NCBI GenBank assembly: GCA_001799365.1
Contig: MGTI01000014.1
Coordinates: 1 to 43,815 of the forward strand
DNA length: 43,815 bases
Reading direction: 5' to 3'
Source: Desulfobacterales bacterium GWB2_56_26
GTDB taxonomy: Bacteria > Desulfobacterota > Desulfobulbia > Desulfobulbales > Desulfocapsaceae
Position 1 is the first letter of the stretch. Each line of letters opens with the position of its first letter. The notes under the pieces are model-generated. The model was not told the origin of the DNA, did no database searches, and worked only from the letters and a program-made list of their open reading frames with translations. The position numbers and the translations under genes are program-made. Shown piece by piece: positions 37,215 to 43,815 of this stretch.

Positions 37215-38521
37215 CACTTCCCGAGCCGGACCGCGATGGAGCCGGCATGCGCGCCCAGCCCTTCGAGCCTGGCAAGACGCATGATATGTTCGCCGTCGGC
37301 GGCAAGCGCTCCGGCCGAATAGCTGATCACCGAACTCTTCTTCAGAAAGGTCTCAACGCCCAGGGCCGAGGCAAATCTGGCCGTGCCCATGGTCGGCAGG
37401 ACGTGATTGGGTCCGGCAAAGTAATCCCCCGCCGCCTCCGGGGTGTTGTGACCGAGGAAGATCGCTCCGGCATGACGGATATGGGGGACCTGGGCCCAGG
37501 GGTCGGCGATCATCAGTTCGAGATGCTCGATGGCAATGGCATTGGCCATCTCGATTGCTTCATCAAGGCTTTCGACAATGAGGATCACCCCGCGGTTTTG
37601 AAGGGCCGTGCGGGCAATCTCTTCCCGGGCCAGCAACGGCAACTGCCGATCGAGCTCGGCCAGGACCTGGTCCGCCAAGGGGGCATGGGTGGTGACAAGG
37701 ATCGCCAGCGCCAGCGGATCGTGTTCCGCCTGAGCGAGCATGTCTGCCGCGACACTGGCGGCGGCGGCAGTCGCATCGGCGACAATCAACACCTCGGAAG
37801 GGCCGGCGATCATGTCGATCCGCACCATCCCGGAAACCTGGCTTTTTGCCTCGGTGACGTACTGGTTGCCGGGCCCGACGATGACATCGACCTTGGGGAT
37901 AGTCTCAGTGCCGAAGGCCAAAGCCCCGATGGCCCAGGCCGAGCCGGCCTTGTAGATTTCGGTGATGCCGATCTCCTGGGCGGCCACCAGCAGGTGCGGG
38001 CTGACCCTGCCGTCGGCTCCTGGAGGAGTTACCATCACCCGTTGATTGACGCCGGCGATACCTGCCGGGATGCCATTCATCAGCACCGAGGAGACGAGCG
38101 GCGTCGAGCCGCCTTTGCCGCCTGGAACGTAGAGTCCGGCCGAATCGACCGGACGCACCAGCCGGCCGACAATGGTTCCGTCTTCGCGGGTCTGCAGCCA
38201 GGAATCCTCCATCTCCCGCTCGTGAAAGGACTGGATGCGTTCGATTGCCCGAGCCAGGGTGTCGAGAAACTCCTCGTCCACGAGGGTGTAGGCCTCCTGC
38301 AGTTCCGCGGCACTGACCTGCAGCTGCCCGGCCGTCAGGTTCGGGGCATCGTACTTGCGGCATAAGGCAAGCACCGCCTCATCTTTCTTATCTCTCACCG
38401 CCTGCAGGATCTCGCTCACCGCATCCCGGCAGGAATTGTCGGCAGGCTGGAATCGATCGAGCAACCCCTGCAGGGTTTTTTCGCCTTCCGGGCTGCCTAT
38501 GGAAACCGGTGTAATCAACAT
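37214..38521 (-). CDS. hisD: Histidinol dehydrogenase
   Basis: GLYVPGGKGGSTPLVSSVLMNGIPA, VDVIVGPGNQYVTEAKSQVSGMVRIDMIAGPSEVLIVAD, AQAEHDP, GPNHVLPTMGTARFASALGVETFLK. Confidence 0.97.
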   Translation of the reverse strand: MLITPVSIGSPEGEKTLQGLLDRFQPADNSCRDAVSEILQAVRDKKDEAVLALCRKYDAPNLTAGQLQVSAAELQEAYTLVDEEFLDTLARAIERIQSFHEREMEDSWLQTREDGTIVGRLVRPVDSAGLYVPGGKGGSTPLVSSVLMNGIPAGIAGVNQRVMVTPPGADGRVSPHLLVAAQEIGITEIYKAGSAWAIGALAFGTETIPKVDVIVGPGNQYVTEAKSQVSGMVRIDMIAGPSEVLIVADATAAAASVAADMLAQAEHDPLALAILVTTHAPLADQVLAELDRQLPLLAREEIARTALQNRGVILIVESLDEAIEMANAIAIEHLELMIADPWAQVPHIRHAGAIFLGHNTPEAAGDYFAGPNHVLPTMGTARFASALGVETFLKKSSVISYSAGALAADGEHIMRLARLEGLGAHAGSIAVRLGK

Positions 38522-38821
38522 TATTTCCTCATCGAATATTTCGAAGCGGGATATATTCCGCTAGTAATTTGAACAACTTGCACAAGTAACCCGGTTAGTT
38601 ATACCAAACCCGGGCAAACAGGACCGCACTATACGTCATTTCAGCCAAATTATAAAGACCTGCGGCCGCTAATTCAACATTTCGCCCAGTGCTTTATTTT
38701 GTCGGGAAAAGACTTACTATTTACAAGCCATAAGGATTATGGTTCTTTTTAAAAAGTTTGGGCGGTTAAGGGGTGCGAATGACCGCTTAAAACCGCCCGT
38801 TATTCAGCAAGAAGGAGTTGT

Positions 38822-39895
38822 ATGGAGTTCCAACCGAAATGGATAGCCTGGGAGATCACCCGGCGCTGCAATCTCAAATGCGTGCACTGCCGTTCGTCGT
38901 CGGCTCTGGAAGTCGCCGGCCACCCGGATTTCTCCCTGGCCGAGGCCAAAACCGTCATCGACAACATCGCCTCGTACGCCAGCCCCGTGCTGGTTCTCTC
39001 CGGGGGTGAGCCGCTGTTACGCGAGGACGTCTTCGATATTGCCCGGTACGGCACCGACAAGGGCTTTCGCATGTGTCTTGCCACCAACGGCACGCTGGTT
39101 ACCGATGCGGTATGCGCCCGAATCAAGGACGCCGAACTCCGGATGGTGTCGCTCAGTCTCGACGGGGCGACCGCCGCAACCCACGACAATTTCCGCAACG
39201 AGAAAGGGGCATTCGCCGGGACCATGGAGGCGATCCGGCTATTCAAAAAACACAACATCCCTTTCCTGGTCAATTCCTCCTTCACCATCCGCAACCGTCA
39301 CGAGATCCCCGAAATATACCGGCTGGTAAAATCCCTCGGGGCGACCGCCTGGTACATGTTCATGATCGTGCCGACCGGCCGCGGCGAAGATATCATGACG
39401 GAACTCATCCCCGAAGATGTCTATGACGAAATCCTGGCCTGGCATCACGAGGTGGAAAAACAGGAAGACGAGCTGCTGATGCGGCCGACCTGCGCCCCCC
39501 ACTACTACCGGATCGTTCGTCAGAAGGCCAAAGAGGAAGGGGAAAAAGTCAAGCACCGGACCCTGAAGTTTTCGACCGGCGGCTCGAAAGGGTGTCTTGC
39601 CGGCCAGCTCATCTGCCTGATCGATGTCGACGGCGAGGTCCAACCGTGCAGCTACTTTCCGAAGTCGGCAGGCAATATTAAGCAGATGCCTTTCAAGGAA
39701 ATCTGGGAGAATTCCGAGCTCTTCCTCTCGCTCCGCGATTTTAAAAGTTACAAGGACAACTGCGGCAAGTGCGAATATGTCGGCGTCTGCGGCGGCTGCA
39801 GGGCCCGCGCCTATGCCATGACCGGCGACTATCTCGCCCAGGAGCCGTTTTGCAGCTATATTCCAAGGCAAATTGTCAAAAAAGAACCCTATTAA
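38822..39895 (+). CDS. Radical SAM/SPASM protein of the NirJ/AhbC/AhbD (heme/heme d1 biosynthesis) family
   Basis: [80 protein letters not shown]. Confidence 0.88.
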   Translation: MEFQPKWIAWEITRRCNLKCVHCRSSSALEVAGHPDFSLAEAKTVIDNIASYASPVLVLSGGEPLLREDVFDIARYGTDKGFRMCLATNGTLVTDAVCARIKDAELRMVSLSLDGATAATHDNFRNEKGAFAGTMEAIRLFKKHNIPFLVNSSFTIRNRHEIPEIYRLVKSLGATAWYMFMIVPTGRGEDIMTELIPEDVYDEILAWHHEVEKQEDELLMRPTCAPHYYRIVRQKAKEEGEKVKHRTLKFSTGGSKGCLAGQLICLIDVDGEVQPCSYFPKSAGNIKQMPFKEIWENSELFLSLRDFKSYKDNCGKCEYVGVCGGCRARAYAMTGDYLAQEPFCSYIPRQIVKKEPY

Positions 39896-39925
39896 CTCAT
39901 TTCCGCCATCATACACATAAATAAT

Positions 39926-40945
39926 ATGAACGATACCTTTCTGAAAGCCTGCCGTGGTGAAAAAACAGCCTACACTCCGATCTGGATAATGCGCCAGGCG
40001 GGACGCTATCTCCCCGACTACCAGAAGGTCCGGGAGAACGTTACCTTTCTTGAACTGTGCAAGACCCCGGAACTCTGTGTGGAAGTGACGATGCAGCCGG
40101 TGGATCTTCTCGGTGTGGACGCCGCGATCCTGTTTTCGGATATTCTCATCCTCATGGAGGCGATGGGCGCAACGCTGCAATTCCATGAAGGCCGCGGACC
40201 GATCTTTCATCACACCATACGGGATCAGGTGGCTCTCGACCGGCTGATCGTTCCCGATGCCGACGAGGCGACATGGTTTGTCATGGAGACTATCCGGTTG
40301 CTGCGAAAAGAGCTGCAGGTGCCGCTGATCGGCTTTGCCGGCGCGCCGTTTACCTGTGCGACCTACCTGATCGAAGGCGGTTCCTCCAAGGTATTCTGGG
40401 AAACAAAAAAAATGATGTACCGGGAGCCGGAGCTATTCCACAACCTGATGGCCAAGATCACCGACAGCACCATTTTCTACCTTCAGGCCCAGGCGCGAGC
40501 TGGCGCCCAGGCGCTGCAGCTCTTCGACTCGTGGGTGGGGATTCTTGGCCCCGACGATTTTGCCGAATTTGCCCTGCCTTATGTGCAAAGGATCATGGCG
40601 GCGCTGAAGCCGTACGATGTCCCGCTTATTTATTTTGCCAACAATGGCGCAACCCTGCTCGATCTCTCGGTCACCTCGGGTGCCGACGTCATCGGCCTCG
40701 ACTGGCGGATTCCCATCGGCGAAGCGATCAAAAAAGTCGGCGGCAAGGCGGTCCAGGGCAACCTCGATCCCTTCGCCCTCCTGCTGCCCAAGGACCGGCT
40801 GCGCGAGCGGATCGGCAGGTTACTGAAAGACGCCGAAGGCGCCCATGGCCATATCTTCAACCTCGGCCACGGCATTCACCAGTTCACCCCGCCCGAACAG
40901 GCCAAATTTTGCGTAGATACTGTCCATGAGCTGAGCAGCAGATGA
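39926..40945 (+). CDS. hemE: Uroporphyrinogen decarboxylase
   Basis: PIWIMRQAGRYLPDYQKVRENVTFLELCKTPELCVEVTMQPVDLLGVDAAILFSDILI; GFAGAPFTCATYLIEGGSS; NLGHGIHQFTPPEQ. Confidence 0.97.
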   Translation: MNDTFLKACRGEKTAYTPIWIMRQAGRYLPDYQKVRENVTFLELCKTPELCVEVTMQPVDLLGVDAAILFSDILILMEAMGATLQFHEGRGPIFHHTIRDQVALDRLIVPDADEATWFVMETIRLLRKELQVPLIGFAGAPFTCATYLIEGGSSKVFWETKKMMYREPELFHNLMAKITDSTIFYLQAQARAGAQALQLFDSWVGILGPDDFAEFALPYVQRIMAALKPYDVPLIYFANNGATLLDLSVTSGADVIGLDWRIPIGEAIKKVGGKAVQGNLDPFALLLPKDRLRERIGRLLKDAEGAHGHIFNLGHGIHQFTPPEQAKFCVDTVHELSSR

Positions 40946-41565
40946 GAAGTGCGGCTACGCCGTCAGGAAATTCCATGCATAAACAGATCCCGTCCATAAG
41001 CCAATGTCTCGAATATATCGATCGCTACGAGATGCTCGACAACATCCGGGATCACTCCATCATGGTCGCAAGAGTAGCGGGGACGCTGGCTGACGGGCTG
41101 CGGCAAAGCGGCCGGGCCACGGCCCCCCTGCCGAACCGGGCGGAGGTGACGGCCGGGGCCTTGCTCCACGACATCGCCAAGACCATGTGCCTGCAGACAA
41201 CCTGCAATCATGCCGAGGTCGGACAGCGGATCTGTGTTGAGCTCGGCTATCCCGAGATCGGCGAGATCGTGGCGGAACATGTGATCCTCAAAACCTTCAC
41301 CGTCGACCGCTATGCGCAAGGGCTCTTCAGCGCCAAAGAACTCGTCTTCTATGCCGACAAACGGGTGCTCCACGACCGGGTGGTACCGCTTGCGTCCCGA
41401 CTCGACTATATTCTGGAACGATACGGCGAAGGCAATCCGCTGCGGGAAAAATATATCCGGCTGAACTTTCAACGCACCCTCGATCTGGAAAAATTCCTTT
41501 TCCGCTTCCTCGACTTCACACCCGCAACCGTCATGCCGCAGGTGTTCGTGGTAGATCCCATCTGA
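40942..41565 (+). CDS. HD domain phosphohydrolase
   Basis: HSIMVARVAGTLAD...AGALLHDIAKTMCLQTTCNHAEVGQRI; ATGA overlap with hemE. Confidence 0.85.
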   Translation: MRSAATPSGNSMHKQIPSISQCLEYIDRYEMLDNIRDHSIMVARVAGTLADGLRQSGRATAPLPNRAEVTAGALLHDIAKTMCLQTTCNHAEVGQRICVELGYPEIGEIVAEHVILKTFTVDRYAQGLFSAKELVFYADKRVLHDRVVPLASRLDYILERYGEGNPLREKYIRLNFQRTLDLEKFLFRFLDFTPATVMPQVFVVDPI

Positions 41566-41694
41566 CCCTCTCTGTACCAATTTTGCAGAAGGTTTTTTGA
41601 CCCGAGTCCGGTTCACCCTACCGATGCAGCGGCAAAGCCCTCAATTTGCAAAATAAAAACAGTATTTGGTCGGACCATACTTGACACCCACGAG

Positions 41695-41721
41695 AATTAC
41701 TGGAATAACATTACAGTAATT
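41695..41721. promoter_or_regulatory. Inverted repeat downstream of a TTGACA box, candidate operator for aap genes
   Basis: AATTACTG-N11-CAGTAATT just after TTGACA (41681). Confidence 0.45.
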
Positions 41722-41844
41722 AGAGCCTCGTCCATCAGTTTTGCTTATGTGGCCTTGTCTGGCTTAAGCGAATGCTGAAACCCGAGGAGAGTTTGAAGGC
41801 GACTTCATCCGATCATTTTCATTTCACTTGAGGAGGCATGTTCG

Positions 41845-42864
41845 ATGAGACAATTGAAGAAAGTTGTACCGACGATGGTTGCAGCATTTTGTCTGACCGC
41901 AGGGGTGGCCGCCGCCGGCACTCTTGACGACGTCAAAGCCAAAGGTTTCGTGCAGGCGGGCGTCAACGGCGAACTGTTCGGTTTCGGCAAACCGGACGAG
42001 AAAGGAGTCTGGAAAGGTCTCGATGTGGATACCGCCCGGGCGGTCGCCGCCGCGGTATTCGGCGATGCCGAGAAGGTGAAGTATATTCCGCTGACCGCCA
42101 AGACCCGCTTTACCGCCCTGCAGTCCGGTGAAATCGATGTACTCACCCGGAATGCCACACAGACGCTCACCCGCGACACCGACCTCGGCCTCGATTTCGT
42201 CCAGGTCAACTACTATGACGGCCAGGGCTTCCTGATCCCCAGCAAACTCGGGGTAAAGAGCGCAAAAGAGCTTGACGGCGCCACCGTCTGCGTCCTCCCC
42301 GGCACCACCACCGAGCAGAACGTCGCCGACTATTTCCGCGTCAATAAAATGAAGATGAATCCGGTCGTCATCGAGAACAACGCCGAGCTGGCTAAGGCCT
42401 TCTTCGCCGGCCGTTGCGACTGTCTGACCTCGGACGCCTCTCAGCTCGCCGGCATTCGCGCGGTTGCGCCGAATCCCGCTGACTATGTGCTCCTCCCCGA
42501 AATCATTTCCAAAGAGCCGCTCGCCCCGGCCGTCCGTCATGGCGACAACCAGTGGAAGGATGTCGTCAACTATTCGGTTCTGGCCATGATCGATGCGGAA
42601 GAACTGGGCATCACCTCGCAGAACGTCGACGAGATGTTGAAGAGCACCAACCCGGATATCCAGCGCTTCCTGGGCGTCACCCCGGGCAACGGCAAGGCCC
42701 TGGGCCTCGATGAAAAATGGGCCTACAACATCGTCAAGCAGGTCGGCAACTACGGCGAAGTGTTCGAGAGAAACGTCGGCGAGACCACCCCGCTGATGCT
42801 CAAACGCGGCCTCAACGCCCAGTGGAATAAAGGCGGTTTGATGTATTCGCCCCCGTTCAAATAA
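41845..42864 (+). CDS. aapJ: General L-amino acid ABC transporter substrate-binding protein (AapJ/BztA-like)
   Basis: GTLDDVKAKGFVQAGVNGELFGF...WKGLDVDTARAVAAAVFGD...LTRNATQTLTRDTDLGLDF; signal peptide. Confidence 0.92.
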   Translation: MRQLKKVVPTMVAAFCLTAGVAAAGTLDDVKAKGFVQAGVNGELFGFGKPDEKGVWKGLDVDTARAVAAAVFGDAEKVKYIPLTAKTRFTALQSGEIDVLTRNATQTLTRDTDLGLDFVQVNYYDGQGFLIPSKLGVKSAKELDGATVCVLPGTTTEQNVADYFRVNKMKMNPVVIENNAELAKAFFAGRCDCLTSDASQLAGIRAVAPNPADYVLLPEIISKEPLAPAVRHGDNQWKDVVNYSVLAMIDAEELGITSQNVDEMLKSTNPDIQRFLGVTPGNGKALGLDEKWAYNIVKQVGNYGEVFERNVGETTPLMLKRGLNAQWNKGGLMYSPPFK

Positions 42865-42893
42865 TTCTCAAAAACAAGGCATGTCCGAAACCT

Positions 42894-43034
42894 AGGAGGT
42901 TGTTCGAGAATAGGCATTTTTTCTCAGATCGAGACATTTCAGAAAAATAAGCACAGCCATACAGTTGATATTGCGAGCATTATTTTTCTGAAATAACGCG
43001 GAGATGGGAAAAGAGCATTCTCGGACGGCCTCCT
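42894..43034. repeat. About 140-bp imperfect palindromic element between aapJ and aapQ
   Basis: Outer arms AGGAGGTTGTTCGAGAAT / ATTCTCGGACGGCCTCCT; inner perfect 15-bp arms ATTTCAGAAAAATAA / TTATTTTTCTGAAAT. Confidence 0.85.
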
Positions 43035-43061
43035 CTCGGCCATGCCGGAGAAGCAAGAAAC

Positions 43062-43815
43062 ATGGATCACACAACGACACCGGAGAAAATTCCCTTCCTG
43101 CGTGACCCGGCCAAGCTGGCGATTCTCTACCAACTGCTGACTCTGACCGGGGTCGGTCTGCTCAGCTATTATCTGGTCAGCAACACCCTGGCCAACCTTG
43201 AACGGCAATCGATCTCCACCGGATTCGGTTTCTTCCACCGGGAGGCGGCCTTCGAGATCGGGGAAACGTTCATCAGGTATTCCGCCGCCGACTCCTACGG
43301 CCGGGCGCTAACCGTGGGCTTCCTGAACACCCTGTCGGTGGCCTTTATCGGCATCGTCCTCACAGTGCTTCTAGGAACGGTGCTGGGCATCGCGAGGCTT
43401 TCCTCAAACTGGCTGGTGGCGAAACTCTCAGCCTGGTATATCGAATTTTTTCAGGACATTCCGATCCTCCTGCAGCTCTTTTTCTGGTACGCCTTTTTTT
43501 ACGAGATTCTGCCCGCACCGCGCCAGGCGCTCAATCCGATAGCGGGCGTTTTTCTCTGCAAGCGGGGGCTGGTCTTCGGTGTTCCCCATTGGCATGAGGC
43601 CTTTCTCTATGGATGTATTGCCTTCCTGGTCGCCCTGGCGTTGGTGTTCTTCATGCGAAAGTGGGCCGCGAAGCGTCAAGAAGCAACCGGCAAGTTCTTT
43701 CCCGTCGGGCGTAGCGGTGCGGCTCTGCTTGTCGGTCTGCCGCTTCTCGCCTGGTGGCTGGGCGGGGCGCCGACTGCCATGAACGTCCCGGAACTCACCG
43801 GCTTCAACTTCAAGG
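43062..43815 (+). CDS. aapQ: Amino acid ABC transporter permease (AapQ/BztB-like), truncated by window end
   Basis: Open to window end: MDHTTTPEKIPFLRDPAKLAILYQLLTLTGVGLLSYYLVSNTLANLERQSISTGFGFF...TVGFLNTLSVAFIGIVLTVLLGTVLGIARLSSNWLVAKLSAWYIEFFQDIPILLQLFFWY. Confidence 0.9.
   Translation, partial: MDHTTTPEKIPFLRDPAKLAILYQLLTLTGVGLLSYYLVSNTLANLERQSISTGFGFFHREAAFEIGETFIRYSAADSYGRALTVGFLNTLSVAFIGIVLTVLLGTVLGIARLSSNWLVAKLSAWYIEFFQDIPILLQLFFWYAFFYEILPAPRQALNPIAGVFLCKRGLVFGVPHWHEAFLYGCIAFLVALALVFFMRKWAAKRQEATGKFFPVGRSGAALLVGLPLLAWWLGGAPTAMNVPELTGFNFK

Noticed and set aside
42892-43238. Small minus ORFs within the aapJ-aapQ region
   Set aside because: They arise from the palindrome and the antisense of the aapQ 5' end.

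Overview
Chromosomal window of about 43.8 kb with moderately high GC. Gene content suggests a Desulfobulbales-like Desulfobacterota genome, which is an inference from gene content only. Most of it is housekeeping or regulatory: lysS, lolC/E-lolD, a divergent prs-like gene, leuB, rsmG, hisD, a NirJ/Ahb-type radical SAM gene next to hemE, and an Aap-type amino-acid ABC transporter. There are also many signalling genes: an MCP with a Cache partner, a CHASE2-cyclase with a FecR protein, a hybrid histidine kinase with an RR-GGDDF protein, and a GAF-ANTAR protein. No rRNA, tRNA, CRISPR array, prophage or complete transposon was recognised. The most notable observations are these. (1) The leader of an orphan FMN-dependent glutamate-synthase-like gene has two hexaloop hairpins (loops AATGGC and AAAGGC, both A1/G4). 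The second overlaps an intrinsic terminator, and the next gene upstream encodes a GAF-ANTAR protein, so this looks like a complete ANTAR antitermination switch. (2) An 878-aa protein joins a cNMP-binding domain, a sigma54-type AAA+ domain that has lost GAFTGA and the Walker B acidic pair, and a NapH/NosR-like membrane polyferredoxin. (3) A degenerate KaiC-like domain is fused to an XRE HTH and a cupin. (4) Two families of GTAG-headed REP palindromes occur, and the GTAG head of several copies supplies the TAG stop codon of the adjacent gene. (5) Large hairpins lie between soluble-sensor and membrane-partner genes (aapJ/aapQ and Cache/MCP). (6) An mscS C-terminal gene remnant was found.
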